Shown: positions 19,326 through 29,345, numbered from the stretch's first letter. The stretch is 44,549 bases of DNA from Bacteroidaceae bacterium (GCA_024398595.1 JAKSIX010000016.1:1-44549), one strand, 5' to 3'. Notes: generated by a model from the letters alone, not told the origin. Numbers and translations are program-made.

Positions 19326-21794
19326 TTATTCCGAAAAATACACACGTTTCACTCTGGCAGATACAGTTGATATCACTTCGTATGGAATGGTGTCCAGAAT
19401 ATCCGAAAGCACATCAACACGCAGGTTCTTGCCGAACACCTCGACCTGATCACCCTCCCGGCAGTCTATATCCGTAACGTCTATCATACAGACATCCATA
19501 CATATATTACCGGCATAATACGCCTTCCGGCCATTCACCAGACAATATGCCCTCCCATTGCCGAGATGGCGGTCAAGTCCGTCGGCATACCCTATCGGTA
19601 TGGCAGCTATTCTGGAGTTTCTCTTCAAAACGCCTTTACGGCTGTAGCCCACCGTATCACCGGCAGGAACATCGCGTATCTGCAATATCGTGGTCTTCAA
19701 CGTGCATACAGGAGTCAGAGGATTATTCGTTATCGGGTCTATTCCGTACAGACCAAGGCCGAGACGAACCATATCATAATGGACTTCCGGGAATCTCTCT
19801 ATACCCGCAGAATTACATATATGCCTTATGATATGGTGTTTGAAAGCCCCCTGCAACTGTGACGCAGCACCGTCGAACTTCTGAATCTGCAAGCGTGTGA
19901 ATTCATCGAAACGGTCGCTGTCACTGCCCACGAAATGGGAGAACACAGAACGTGGGATAACCGCAGACTGGCGTTTCAGGCGTTTCACCAGCTCATCCAT
20001 ATCTTCAGGTGCGAAACCGAGCCGGTGCATACCCGTATCTATCTTGATATGTATAGGATAGTCTGTAATGCCGTTATGTTCAGCCACTTTCACGAACTCT
20101 TCCAACAGATGGAAACTGTATATTTCAGGTTCAAGTCTGTTCTCAAACAAAGTCTTGAAGGCCGAGCGTTCCGGATTCATGACCATTATGCCGGTTGTGA
20201 TACCGGCACGGCGCAGCTCAGCCCCCTCATCAGCCACTGCCACAGCCAGATAGTCCACGTGCATATCCTGCAGCGTACGGGCCACTTCCACTGCACCGGC
20301 ACCATATGCTGATGCTTTGACCATACATACCGTCTTCGTACCTGCCGACAGAAAATTCCGATAATGATTCAGATTATCTGCAATCGCCTTGAGATCGACC
20401 TCCAGAATAGTCTCGTGTACCTTCAGTTCGAGCCGTTCGCTTATCCTGTCAAATCTGAACCTGCGGGCACCTTTTATGAGAATCTGCTCACTGTGAATAT
20501 TATCGGGCACATCCGACTCCAAAAAAGCCTCCGTATTGTCAAAGAATATTTTTTCCCTGACACTGAACATTGGCGCAACGGACGATATGTCACGTCCTAT
20601 ACCTATCAGTCTGTCAATGCCGTGTCCGGCTATAAGCTGGTCAACCATTCTGTACAGGGCCTTGGTTGACATACCTGTCTGCAGAATATCAGAAAGAATG
20701 AGTGTACGTTTCCTACCCTTCTGTTCCCGCCGTCTCGACATAAAGTCAAGTGCTATACCCAAGGAGGACAGATCCGAATTATAGCTGTCATTGATGATTA
20801 CGCATCCGCGCTGCCCTTCCTTCACCTCAAGGCGCATTCCAACGGACTCCAACCGCCACATCCTGTCGCGTATGACCTCCTTGTCAAGCCCCATATAAAG
20901 ACATACAGACAGGCATTGCAGAGCATTCTGGATTGAGGCATCGTCTATGAACGGTATGCAGAAATCGTTTTTCATACCGATATACGTATAACATATACGG
21001 GTTCTGTCATCCTGCTTGTCTATACCATCAATCACGAGAGGCTTTTCAGCATTCTTCATGGACCATGCAATTTCCCGGACAGAGATTACCGAACGGTTCA
21101 CACAATCCTGGATAAGTTCATTGTCTCCTTCGTATATCACGACATCGCAATCCTGAAAAAGCTTCAGTTTCTCCATACACTTTTCCTGCAATGACGCGAA
21201 ATTTTCCTGATGCGCCCCGCCTATATTCGTCAGGATTCCTATTGTCGGTCTGATTATCTTCCAAAGCCGCCTCATCTCACCGGGTTCAGATATGCCGGCC
21301 TCAAATATAGCCAGCTCGGTCGTATCGTCCATCATCCACACGGAAAGGGGGACACCAATCTGTGAATTATAGCTCCTCGGGGAACGCGTAATACGGAAAT
21401 TTCCTTCCAGCAGCTGATACAGCCATTCCTTGACGACAGTCTTGCCGTTGCTTCCCGTTATTGCTACCACAGGCACATCGAACCTGCGTCTGTGAGCTGC
21501 AGCCAGCATCTGAAGTGCATTCAGAGCATTGTCTACCATCAGGAAATTCGAGTCCGCATAGTTATCCATATTGTCAGGCAGCCTTGTGACTACAAAATTA
21601 CGCACGCCACTGTCATACAGGCCTCTGATATATTCGTGCCCGTCATTATGTACACCCTTCAAAGCGAAGAACAGAGTTTCCTTAGGAAAACACAGGGAAC
21701 GGCTGTCTGTCAGAATCCAGGAAATTGATGCAGGGCACAATCCGTGTCTGACCGCTCCGGTCATCCCGACTATCTGTTCAATAGAATATGTCAT
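19326..21794 (-). CDS. murF-alr: Bifunctional MurF ligase / alanine racemase
   Basis: Fusion of two enzymes that supply and use D-alanine in peptidoglycan synthesis. The N-terminal half (about 1-455) is UDP-MurNAc-tripeptide:D-Ala-D-Ala ligase: ATP-binding GSNGKT at 114-119, uracil-side motif TDSRSL at 29-34, and the conserved NDSYNSDL near 335. The C-terminal half (about 462-822) is a PLP-dependent alanine racemase with MVKASAYGAG, the PLP lysine being Lys493, plus the catalytic tyrosine region VGYSRKG. Such fusions are characteristic of Bacteroidota. The ATG at 21794 is chosen because upstream in-frame codons run into the divergent dxs gene and share no family similarity. Length 822 residues. 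Confidence 0.95.
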   Translation of the reverse strand: MTYSIEQIVGMTGAVRHGLCPASISWILTDSRSLCFPKETLFFALKGVHNDGHEYIRGLYDSGVRNFVVTRLPDNMDNYADSNFLMVDNALNALQMLAAAHRRRFDVPVVAITGSNGKTVVKEWLYQLLEGNFRITRSPRSYNSQIGVPLSVWMMDDTTELAIFEAGISEPGEMRRLWKIIRPTIGILTNIGGAHQENFASLQEKCMEKLKLFQDCDVVIYEGDNELIQDCVNRSVISVREIAWSMKNAEKPLVIDGIDKQDDRTRICYTYIGMKNDFCIPFIDDASIQNALQCLSVCLYMGLDKEVIRDRMWRLESVGMRLEVKEGQRGCVIINDSYNSDLSSLGIALDFMSRRREQKGRKRTLILSDILQTGMSTKALYRMVDQLIAGHGIDRLIGIGRDISSVAPMFSVREKIFFDNTEAFLESDVPDNIHSEQILIKGARRFRFDRISERLELKVHETILEVDLKAIADNLNHYRNFLSAGTKTVCMVKASAYGAGAVEVARTLQDMHVDYLAVAVADEGAELRRAGITTGIMVMNPERSAFKTLFENRLEPEIYSFHLLEEFVKVAEHNGITDYPIHIKIDTGMHRLGFAPEDMDELVKRLKRQSAVIPRSVFSHFVGSDSDRFDEFTRLQIQKFDGAASQLQGAFKHHIIRHICNSAGIERFPEVHYDMVRLGLGLYGIDPITNNPLTPVCTLKTTILQIRDVPAGDTVGYSRKGVLKRNSRIAAIPIGYADGLDRHLGNGRAYCLVNGRKAYYAGNICMDVCMIDVTDIDCREGDQVEVFGKNLRVDVLSDILDTIPYEVISTVSARVKRVYFSE

Positions 21795-21836
21795 ACAAAC
21801 AAATGTGAATACGATTGCAAAGTAATAATAAAATAA

Positions 21837-21867
21837 TTGATTCTTACACGGAAATATTGTAGTTTTG
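21837..21867 (+). promoter_or_regulatory. Predicted dxs promoter
   Basis: TTG at 21837-21839, a 20-base spacer and TAGTTTTG at 21860-21867 form a good Bacteroidota promoter. The -7 box ends 17 bases before the ATG at 21885, so the leader should be only about ten bases. Confidence 0.65.
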
Positions 21868-21884
21868 CCTATTATACGAGAATT

Positions 21885-23837
21885 ATGGAGGAAAAGGGGG
21901 GAGCGTACCTGCTTAACAGTATGGACAGTCCTGAAGACCTGCGGAAGCTCAAGGTAGAGCAATTGCCACAGGTTTGCGACGAGCTCAGGCAAATGATTAT
22001 AGATGAGCTGTCCAGAAATCCGGGACATTTCGGATCCAGTCTTGGAACCGTTGAACTTACAGTAGCGTTACATTATGTATTCAACACTCCTGACGACAGG
22101 ATTATATGGGATGTGGGCCATCAGGCATACAGCCACAAGATCCTCACCGGCAGACGGGACAGATTCTGCACAAACCGTAAAATGAATGGTCTCAAGCCGT
22201 TCCCGTCACCCGACGAGAGCCCGTACGACGCATTCACCTCCGGTCATGCCTCAAATTCCATATCAGCCGCCCTCGGTATGGCTGTAGCTGACAAGAGGAA
22301 CGGTCACAGTTCCAGACGGGTAATAGCCGTGATAGGAGACGGGGCAATGGGAGGAGGACTCGCATTCGAAGGGCTGAACAATGCATCCTCTACAGACAAC
22401 GACCTTCTTATAATACTGAATGACAACAACATGAGCATATCATGCAGTGTCGGAGGCATGAGGACATACCTGACACATCTGCAGACATCGCGCTCCTATA
22501 ACACATTCAGATATTATACGGCAAAAGTCCTCAGTAAACTGGGTTTGCTTGACGACAGACGCCGCCGCGATATAATACGCAAGAACAACCGTCTGAAAAT
22601 GAAGCTGACAAACCAGCAGAACATTTTCGAAGGTATGGACATACGGTATTTCGGTCCGATTGACGGGCACAACGTCCTGCAGCTTGTACGCGTTCTCAAG
22701 AACATAAGGAATATGCACGGTCCGAGACTGCTGCACATCCATACGGTCAAAGGAAAAGGTTTCAGACCCGCCGAGATGGAAGCCGATATATGGCATGCTC
22801 CGGGATTGTTTGACAAGAAGACCGGAGAAAGACTCGTGAAAAGCGTCAAAGGACAGCCACCACTTTTTCAGGACGTATTCGGCGAGACATTGCTTGAACT
22901 GATGAGAAGCAACAGCAATATAGTAGGCATTACCCCTGCCATGCCATTAGGATGCTCACTCAATATTCCGATGAAGGAATTTCCCGACAGATGCTTTGAT
23001 GTCGGAATTGCCGAGGGCCATGCAGTGACATTCTCCGGAGGACTGGCAAAGGAAGGTCTTACCCCATTCTGCAACATATATTCATCATTCGCGCAGAGAG
23101 CATATGACAATATCATACACGATGTAGCCATACAGAAGCTGAACGTTGTATTCTGCCTGGATCGCGCAGGCATTGTCGGAGAAGACGGTCCCACACATCA
23201 CGGAGCATTCGACCTGGCGTTCCTCCGCCCGATTCCCGGATTGACCATAGCATCGCCGTTCAACGAGCACGAACTCCGACGCCTCATGTACACCGCCCAG
23301 ATGCCGGGCAGCGGTCCGTTTGTAATACGTTACCCACGTGGGCGAGGCGTGCTTACGGACTGGCGATGCCCGCTTGAACCGGTCAGGATTGTCACCGGTC
23401 CGGTTATCAAAAGTGGGAAAGACCTTGCAATACTCTCCATAGGCCTGATAGGCAACATTGCCCTCAATGCCATAAAAGAATTTGAAGACCTGTATCCGAT
23501 GTACAGCATTGCACTGTACGATATGCGTTTCCTGAAACCTATCGACACGGCAATACTTCACGGAGTCGGCACGGAATTCGACAGGATAATCACGCTTGAA
23601 AACGGTTGCGTCACGGGCGGACTTGGAAGTGCTGTAGCCGAATATATGTCCGACAACAATCTGCATCCCGAGTTACGGCGCATAGGGCTTCCCGACGAGT
23701 TCATACAGCATGGTACAATCCCGCAGCTGCTTGAAATATGCGGAATGGATTCAGAAGCGATTCTGAAAGCTATGGCAGATATGCTTGTTTCACCTAAACG
23801 ACAGGACGATGAGAATAATAATAGCCGGAGCCGGTGA
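21885..23837 (+). CDS. dxs: 1-deoxy-D-xylulose-5-phosphate synthase
   Basis: Condenses pyruvate and glyceraldehyde 3-phosphate to DXP, the first step of the MEP isoprenoid pathway; also feeds thiamine and pyridoxal synthesis. The ATG at 21885 fits the promoter position and puts the family's N-terminal block [14 protein letters not shown] at residue 9. Upstream in-frame codons reach back before the predicted transcription start. Of 650 residues, PGHFGSSLG is at 46-54, [11 protein letters not shown] at 76-86, and the thiamine diphosphate motif GDGAM at 151-155 with its Asn pair near 181. The transketolase-type catalytic Glu is in [15 protein letters not shown]. The 3' end overlaps trkA by 29 bases, so dxs, trkA and trkH form one transcript. 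Confidence 0.95.
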   Translation: MEEKGGAYLLNSMDSPEDLRKLKVEQLPQVCDELRQMIIDELSRNPGHFGSSLGTVELTVALHYVFNTPDDRIIWDVGHQAYSHKILTGRRDRFCTNRKMNGLKPFPSPDESPYDAFTSGHASNSISAALGMAVADKRNGHSSRRVIAVIGDGAMGGGLAFEGLNNASSTDNDLLIILNDNNMSISCSVGGMRTYLTHLQTSRSYNTFRYYTAKVLSKLGLLDDRRRRDIIRKNNRLKMKLTNQQNIFEGMDIRYFGPIDGHNVLQLVRVLKNIRNMHGPRLLHIHTVKGKGFRPAEMEADIWHAPGLFDKKTGERLVKSVKGQPPLFQDVFGETLLELMRSNSNIVGITPAMPLGCSLNIPMKEFPDRCFDVGIAEGHAVTFSGGLAKEGLTPFCNIYSSFAQRAYDNIIHDVAIQKLNVVFCLDRAGIVGEDGPTHHGAFDLAFLRPIPGLTIASPFNEHELRRLMYTAQMPGSGPFVIRYPRGRGVLTDWRCPLEPVRIVTGPVIKSGKDLAILSIGLIGNIALNAIKEFEDLYPMYSIALYDMRFLKPIDTAILHGVGTEFDRIITLENGCVTGGLGSAVAEYMSDNNLHPELRRIGLPDEFIQHGTIPQLLEICGMDSEAILKAMADMLVSPKRQDDENNNSRSR

Positions 23838-25146
23838 TGTAGGCACCCACCTCGCCAAGATGCTTTCCGGCGAGAACCAGGATATTACCCTGATGGACGA
23901 GAGTCAGGAAAGACTTGGCAGTCTTGACTCGAATTTCGACCTGTTGACACTGGAGTCATCACCGACATCCATCAGAGATTTGAGAGAAGCAGAGGCCGAC
24001 AAGGCAGATCTGTTCGTCGCCGTCACGCCCGATGAGAGCCGCAACATCGTGGCCTGTCAGCTGGCCCACAGCCTCGGCGCACAGAAGACATTGGCCAGAA
24101 TTGACAATTACGAGTTCCTGATGCCCAAATACCGCGAGTTTTTCGCCTCCATAGGAGTCGATTCGCTGATTTATCCTGAGATGCTTGCTGCCAAGGACAT
24201 TGTCGATGGTATGAGGCAAAGCTGGATAAGACAATGGTGGGAGTTCGCCGACGGCGCTCTGGTTATGATAGGTGTCAAGCTGCGCGAGAACGCAGAAATA
24301 CTCAATGTCCCGCTATATACGCTGGGGACGGACCTCTCCTATCACATAGTAGCCATAGTCCGCGATGACCAGACATATATCCCCGGCGGAAGTGACATCA
24401 TCGAAGCTGGAGACCTTGTTTATTTTATGGCCAAGAAAAAGGACATTCCTTTGATACGGCGTATTGCCGGCAAGCAGGAATTGCCCGACATAAGGGACGT
24501 AATAATAATGGGGGGCAGCAGAATTGCAGTACGCGCAGCGCAACTGATGTCCGACAGCTGCAACGTCAAGATTATCGAACGGGACCTGGCCCGTTGCCAC
24601 CGTCTAACGGAAGCGCTGAGCAGCAGAATTATGGTAATCAACGGTGACGGGCGCGATCCGAGCCTGCTTGTCAGCGAGGGTATTGACCATACCGAAGCTT
24701 TCATAGCCCTGACAGACAGCTCAGAGACCAACATACTGGCCTGCGTGGCGGCAAAGCGCTTCGGTGTAGCCAAGACAATAGCCGAAGTAGAGAATATCGA
24801 CTACATCACAATGGCCGAGAAACTCGATGTCGGAGCGGTCATCAACAAGAAGAAGATAGCAGCGAGCCACATCTACCAGATGATGCTTGATGCTGATGTC
24901 AGCAACGTAAAATGCCTGACTTTTGCCAGTGCCGAGGTAGCCGAATTCATTGTCAAGCACGGAGCCCGTGTCACAAAAGGCTATGTCAAGGATTTGAACT
25001 TGCCCAAGGGTGCTACAATCGGAGGACTTATACGGGACAATGAAGGATTGCTCGTGTCGGGGTCCACACAGATTATGGAAGGAGATCACGTAGTCGTGTT
25101 CTGTCTGGACGGAATGATTCGCAAACTTGAAAGATATTTCAATTGA
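23809..25146 (+). CDS. trkA: Trk potassium uptake regulatory subunit TrkA
   Basis: Cytoplasmic NAD(H)/nucleotide-binding subunit that gates the TrkH potassium channel. The 445 residues form two tandem RCK units. The first Rossmann motif is [12 protein letters not shown] at the N-terminus, with its RCK_C domain near 140-225. The second starts near 230 with [14 protein letters not shown], where the usual third glycine is serine. The ATG at 23809 is chosen since the upstream in-frame TTG at 23785 adds eight residues before a perfect family start. It overlaps the dxs 3' end by 29 bases and trkH by 4 bases, so coupled translation with trkH is likely. Confidence 0.95.
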   Translation: MRIIIAGAGDVGTHLAKMLSGENQDITLMDESQERLGSLDSNFDLLTLESSPTSIRDLREAEADKADLFVAVTPDESRNIVACQLAHSLGAQKTLARIDNYEFLMPKYREFFASIGVDSLIYPEMLAAKDIVDGMRQSWIRQWWEFADGALVMIGVKLRENAEILNVPLYTLGTDLSYHIVAIVRDDQTYIPGGSDIIEAGDLVYFMAKKKDIPLIRRIAGKQELPDIRDVIIMGGSRIAVRAAQLMSDSCNVKIIERDLARCHRLTEALSSRIMVINGDGRDPSLLVSEGIDHTEAFIALTDSSETNILACVAAKRFGVAKTIAEVENIDYITMAEKLDVGAVINKKKIAASHIYQMMLDADVSNVKCLTFASAEVAEFIVKHGARVTKGYVKDLNLPKGATIGGLIRDNEGLLVSGSTQIMEGDHVVVFCLDGMIRKLERYFN

Positions 25147-26621
25147 TACACATACGTGTCATATATAGGATACTGAGTGTCCTGCTTGCAATTGAAGCAG
25201 GAGTACTGCTGTTGTGCTCCATCATCCCATTGGTCACAAGCGAACCTGACATGTTCGCATTTATGGCCTCAGCATTGATTACAGGATGTTGCGCCATGTT
25301 ACTCAGCACCTTCGGGAAAAAGGGAAACCGTCATGATGGAATATCCCGACGCGACGGCTATGTGGTAGTGACACTCAGTTGGGCCTTATTTTCCTTTTTC
25401 GGCTGCCTGCCGTTCTACATCAGCCGCTTTGTTCCTGAATTCACAAACGCATTCTTCGAGACCATATCAGGCTTTACCACAACAGGAGCCAGTGTCATAA
25501 GCAATGTTGAGATACTGCCGCACGGGCTTCTCTTCTGGCGCAGTCTCACGCAATGGTTCGGCGGATTAGGCATTGTATTCTTTACAGTAGCTGTACTCCC
25601 CGTATTCGGGATTGGCGATGTACGTCTGTTCGCCGCAGAGGCAATAGGCCCGACACACGGCAAGCTTCACCCGAGAATCAGCGTCAGCGGCCGATGGATT
25701 CTCACGGTATATGCCATTCTGACAATAGCCTGTACCATTGCACTAAAACTGGTTGGAATGGGATTCTTTGACAGCATCAATCACGCGTTATGCACAATCG
25801 CCACAGGAGGATATTCCACACGCAACGCCAGCATAGGAGCATTCCATTCAGTTGCAATTGAAAATGTAATAACCGTATTCACATTCCTTTCCGGAATCAA
25901 CTTCAGCCTGCTTTTCTTCATGCTTTTCAAGGGCAGGATAGGCAAGATGTTCTACGACACAGAGTTCCGTTCCTATTTCATTCTGACGATGTCGGTCGCA
26001 ATAATAATCGCGGCAGTCATAACGGCATCAACCGGCAACGGTTTGTGGAAGTCACTGCATCTGTCGATGTTTCAGGTTATTTCCCTTGTCACTACCACAG
26101 GCTTCGTGACGAACGATGTATATAACTGGCCGGCACCGGTCTATATGATTCTCAGCGTAATGATGTGCCTCGGTGCCTGTGCCGGATCAACCACGGGAGG
26201 TATGAAAGGTGCACGCAGCATCATTCTGTTCCGTGCTCTGCACAACGAATTTTACCGCATATTGCACCCAAACGCAGTACTGCCCATACGCATAAACCAC
26301 AAAGTCATTCCGGATTCAACACGTCAGACAGTCTTCACTTTCACGATATGCTATGTCGGACTTATCGCAACAAGTTGGATTATATATATGATTACCGGTA
26401 TGAATATGTCCGATGCCTTCTATGCGTCAACAGCCATCGTCAGCAACACAGGTACGGCCGTAGGGTCCTTTGATGCCGCCAATTCCTTCGATACCACCCT
26501 ATCCTGGGACGTACTGTCGTTCGCCGCCAAATGGTACACCTGTCTGCTTATGCTCGTCTGCAGGCTTGAGATATTCGCCGCCCTGCTCATCTTCTCCCCA
26601 AGTTTCTGGAAGCACCTTTAA
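25143..26621 (+). CDS. trkH: Trk potassium channel subunit TrkH
   Basis: Membrane-spanning potassium channel of the Trk/Ktr superfamily, 492 residues, with four membrane-pore-membrane repeats. The selectivity-filter loops are GFTTTGASVI, TIATGGYSTRNAS, SLVTTTGFVTND and IVSNTGTAVGSF, each with its key glycine. The start is a TTG at 25143 that overlaps the trkA stop in a TTGA arrangement; no ATG occurs until about residue 37, after the first membrane helix. Its stop codon overlaps that of the convergent DUF4435 gene. All four pore loops are intact, so the channel should be functional together with TrkA. Confidence 0.94.
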   Translation: MIHIRVIYRILSVLLAIEAGVLLLCSIIPLVTSEPDMFAFMASALITGCCAMLLSTFGKKGNRHDGISRRDGYVVVTLSWALFSFFGCLPFYISRFVPEFTNAFFETISGFTTTGASVISNVEILPHGLLFWRSLTQWFGGLGIVFFTVAVLPVFGIGDVRLFAAEAIGPTHGKLHPRISVSGRWILTVYAILTIACTIALKLVGMGFFDSINHALCTIATGGYSTRNASIGAFHSVAIENVITVFTFLSGINFSLLFFMLFKGRIGKMFYDTEFRSYFILTMSVAIIIAAVITASTGNGLWKSLHLSMFQVISLVTTTGFVTNDVYNWPAPVYMILSVMMCLGACAGSTTGGMKGARSIILFRALHNEFYRILHPNAVLPIRINHKVIPDSTRQTVFTFTICYVGLIATSWIIYMITGMNMSDAFYASTAIVSNTGTAVGSFDAANSFDTTLSWDVLSFAAKWYTCLLMLVCRLEIFAALLIFSPSFWKHL

Positions 26622-27613
26622 AAGCCGGCTATCAGCCGCGCAACATCGTCGCGCATACGCTGATACTGCCTGCTTGCGCGATAATGGGTGTTCTCCCGTA
26701 TAGCCTGTGCAAGTTCCACCTGCGCGTGCCGATATGAACTCAGCTCATTCTGACGCTGCTGTGCATGTACTGCCTGACGACCTATCTCAAGCTCGCGCTC
26801 GTGAATCAGAAATGCCAGAACAGGTTCCATCAAACGGGATATGACACGTTCAAACAGGAAATGCCCCTGCACATACAGGTAAGTTTCAGCGGATTCCACG
26901 CCAAGAGTGTAAAGTTCGTTTTTCAAGTTCTCCACCTCGGGAAGCATTTCCGGATAAGTACGTTCCATCCAGGCCAGTTTGGCCGATACACGGGATTCCA
27001 GATGCCTTAGAGACTTCTCCGGCTCACGTACGCTTATGCTGTCAATGGATATCACATTGTTCAGTTCCTGCATAGAGAAATCACTGTGACGGCCGATACG
27101 GTAGAAATGGATATTCCACGTGAACAACGGGAACACAATATTGGAATAGACTTCCATAAAAGCCTCTATATCAACCGGGCGGTTGTCATTCAGCGTACAC
27201 TGTACGCATACCTGATTCAGACTTGCCGAATAGCACTGATAGTTCTCAATGGCATACGTATATGTCTGGATTACATATTTGTTATCAAGAAAGGCCCTCG
27301 ATGCAAGCGTAGTTCCCTGCATAAGATAATCGTAATCGCTGTCCACACAGGCTATCATACTCTTACCGAGGTTATTGGCATCGAGACACCCGCTCAGAGC
27401 CGATTTCTTGCCACGCATAAGCCTGCCGTTCGAAGGCAGCATTATACTGAATGTCAGGGTGTCCGATTCGAACTCATCCAACAGCAACCGCCAGAACGCC
27501 ACATCCTGATAGCTCTCCACGTATGCGACAATGCGCCTGCGCGTCCCTTTCGGGCGCAGACGGTTTGCCGCCTCTATATATTGCGAGCTGATTCCCTGTA
27601 CCAGTCGGTTCAT
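26618..27613 (-). CDS. DUF4435 protein, TOPRIM-like (AriB-like)
   Basis: A 331-residue cytoplasmic protein with the hallmarks of DUF4435. An acidic motif VESYQD (Glu33), then VDSDYD (Asp91, Asp93, Asp95) matching the TOPRIM E and DxD metal ligands, and TYAIENY (Glu123) are all visible. The C-terminal 60 residues are Gln/Arg-rich and helical, probably a coiled coil. DUF4435 proteins include AriB, the toxic effector of PARIS anti-phage systems, which pair with an ABC-type ATPase. Here the start overlaps the stop of such an ATPase (ATGA), so the two are translated together. A defence role is inferred from this pairing; a housekeeping nuclease-like role is also possible. Confidence 0.75.
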   Translation of the reverse strand: MNRLVQGISSQYIEAANRLRPKGTRRRIVAYVESYQDVAFWRLLLDEFESDTLTFSIMLPSNGRLMRGKKSALSGCLDANNLGKSMIACVDSDYDYLMQGTTLASRAFLDNKYVIQTYTYAIENYQCYSASLNQVCVQCTLNDNRPVDIEAFMEVYSNIVFPLFTWNIHFYRIGRHSDFSMQELNNVISIDSISVREPEKSLRHLESRVSAKLAWMERTYPEMLPEVENLKNELYTLGVESAETYLYVQGHFLFERVISRLMEPVLAFLIHERELEIGRQAVHAQQRQNELSSYRHAQVELAQAIRENTHYRASRQYQRMRDDVARLIAGF

Positions 27614-28440
27614 TCCGCTACCGTAATATCAGCCACGTCTGTCACGGCATCCATCCAGCCATTCATGATAACAGCCGGAGAATGTGTTGTCATTATTATC
27701 TGAACGTTAGGATTAATCTCACGGATACGCTCTATCAACTGCTGCTGCCAATCAATGTCCAGTGACACCTCCGGTTCATCCATAAGAATCACGCAAGGCC
27801 TGCCATCCATAACCAAAGCCGTCAGCATAATGACCAGCAGCTGTTTTTCACCGGATGACAGGCTGTACGGCAACAGTCTGACTCCAAACCTGTCAAACAC
27901 CAGATCGTTACTCTCACGGACTATCTTCTTTCCGCTGTCAGCAAACAGTCTGTCTATCAGATCCAGAAACATGACTTTCGGCCGTGCCAGTTCTGCAGCT
28001 CTGGCAACCGTATCTGGGTCACCTGATGTAAGACACTCTATGGTGCGGTTGCCCACATTGACCTGATAGTCCAGATAACGGCGCTGCAGGCTGTATATCT
28101 GCAGGTCCAGTTCCGTCAAGGCATTACTGTCCGCAATCTTATCCATCAGATTACTTCGCAGCAGAGGACGGTCAATACTACGGATAACATCATATTCAAC
28201 CATTTCAGCTTCCTCCGGAGCAAACACGAAACTGACGTTCTGTTCTTCCGAATTGGAAGCCGCGCCCGTCCTGAGCAGATCCAGCTGATCCGCCACCATA
28301 TTCAGAATTGTGCTCTTGCCGGCACCGTTGACGCCGCTGAGAATATTCACATCAGGCCTGAGATTCCACACAATATGCTTGTGTCCCCACATTGCCTTAA
28401 TCTCAATACGGCTTATATAATCACCATTCCTGTTATCCAT
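27610..28440 (-). CDS. ABC/SMC-like ATPase paired with DUF4435
   Basis: Soluble ATPase of 276 residues without membrane segments. Walker A GVNGAGKST is at 36-44, the ABC signature LSSGEKQ at 194-200, Walker B VILMDEPE at 217-224, and the switch histidine 253 in MTTHSP. The space between Walker A and signature holds a short helical insert (about 95-185) in place of a long coiled coil, as in AAA_15/AAA_21 ATPases such as AriA and OLD. The start at 28440 is chosen since longer readings run into the upstream sugar-transferase gene. At 276 residues it is noticeably shorter than I remember AriA to be. It overlaps the DUF4435 gene by 4 bases. Confidence 0.8.
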   Translation of the reverse strand: MDNRNGDYISRIEIKAMWGHKHIVWNLRPDVNILSGVNGAGKSTILNMVADQLDLLRTGAASNSEEQNVSFVFAPEEAEMVEYDVIRSIDRPLLRSNLMDKIADSNALTELDLQIYSLQRRYLDYQVNVGNRTIECLTSGDPDTVARAAELARPKVMFLDLIDRLFADSGKKIVRESNDLVFDRFGVRLLPYSLSSGEKQLLVIMLTALVMDGRPCVILMDEPEVSLDIDWQQQLIERIREINPNVQIIMTTHSPAVIMNGWMDAVTDVADITVAE

Positions 28441-28462
28441 GACAAACCGACATTTCCCGCTA

Positions 28463-29131
28463 TCAGAAAACCTTACCGAATACAATGCCGGCAAATGTCT
28501 GCCATAGTATCTTGACATCAAACCACCACGAGTGATTGCGCAGATAGTACAAATCCAGTTCCAGACGCCGCAGCATTTTTTCCATCGTGTCGGTATAGCC
28601 ATTCTTCAGCGTAGCGTACGAAGTGACACCGGGACGCACCTGATAGAGAAAACGGTATCGCGGATCTATTTCCATAATCCGGTCAATATAGAATTTGCGT
28701 TCAGGCCGTGGCCCGATAAATGCCATATCTCCCTTCCACACGTTGAATAACTGCGGAAGCTCGTCCAAATGGTGCAGCCGGAGGAATCTGCCTACTTCTG
28801 TCAGACGGGCATCATCATCACCGGAAGACAGTTCAGGTCCGGAACTCTCAGCATCCACCCGCATTGAGCGGAACTTGTATATATAGAACGGCTTACCGAA
28901 TCTGCCTATTCTTTCCTGTTTGAAAATGACAGGCCCCCTGTCTCCTATTTTCAGCGCAATACAACATATCAGAAACAATGGGGAGAAAGCCACCATCAGT
29001 ACGGATGACAGACAGAAATCCACCAGTCTCTCTATTTTACGCCCTGTTGCAGACATTCCATCAGCTATGAAATCTTCCTGCTGCCCCTTCTCCCGAATAT
29101 GTGAATCTTTCGCTATCTTATAGGAATCCAT
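28463..29131 (-). CDS. Initiating sugar-1-phosphate transferase (WcaJ/PglC type)
   Basis: Transfers a sugar-1-phosphate to undecaprenyl phosphate, the first step in building a surface polysaccharide or glycan. One hydrophobic segment (about 37-60) is followed by KQERIGRFGKPFYIYKFRSM and the active-site block HLDELPQLFNVWKGDM. The nearby GPRPE also fits the family. Start choice is uncertain: the ATG at 29131 follows an A-rich stretch, while an ATG at 29158 has AGAGGA nearby and would add nine residues. It is 22 bases upstream of the ATPase gene, so the three minus-strand genes appear cotranscribed. No other glycosyltransferase is adjacent, which is unusual for this family. Length 222 residues. 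Confidence 0.87.
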   Translation of the reverse strand: MDSYKIAKDSHIREKGQQEDFIADGMSATGRKIERLVDFCLSSVLMVAFSPLFLICCIALKIGDRGPVIFKQERIGRFGKPFYIYKFRSMRVDAESSGPELSSGDDDARLTEVGRFLRLHHLDELPQLFNVWKGDMAFIGPRPERKFYIDRIMEIDPRYRFLYQVRPGVTSYATLKNGYTDTMEKMLRRLELDLYYLRNHSWWFDVKILWQTFAGIVFGKVF

Positions 29132-29227
29132 AAATTCTATTTTCCGCCATCCTGTCATTATACAGTCCTCTGACGCACACACCACCGTGCATTGCAGCAT
29201 CTGAAAGGCCCTGCAAAAACGAATCTG

Positions 29228-29235
29228 CAAATATA
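29228..29235 (-). promoter_or_regulatory. -7 box of predicted sugar-transferase operon promoter
   Basis: The minus strand reads TATATTTG, a match to TAnnTTTG, about 70-100 bases before the possible start codons. No clear TTTG is found 20 bases upstream. Confidence 0.35.
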
Positions 29236-29329
29236 TATAAAAATATGTTTAGCCGTCTGAAAAACGGAACACAAAAACCACATTGGTACAGGATTGCACA
29301 AATGGACATACAGTACGGAGAAAAAAGAC

Positions 29330-29337
29330 TATTTTTG
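29330..29337 (+). promoter_or_regulatory. -7 box of predicted amino-sugar recycling operon promoter
   Basis: TATTTTTG at 29330-29337 matches TAnnTTTG and ends only 8 bases before the ATG at 29346, so the transcript would be almost leaderless. The -33 region is weak. Confidence 0.45.
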
Positions 29338-29345
29338 CGTCAGCT

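Noticed and set aside
21795-22028. N-terminal extension of the MurF-Alr reading frame by 78 residues
   Set aside because: It overlaps the divergent dxs start and promoter on the other strand and has no family similarity; MurF homology begins just after the ATG at 21794.
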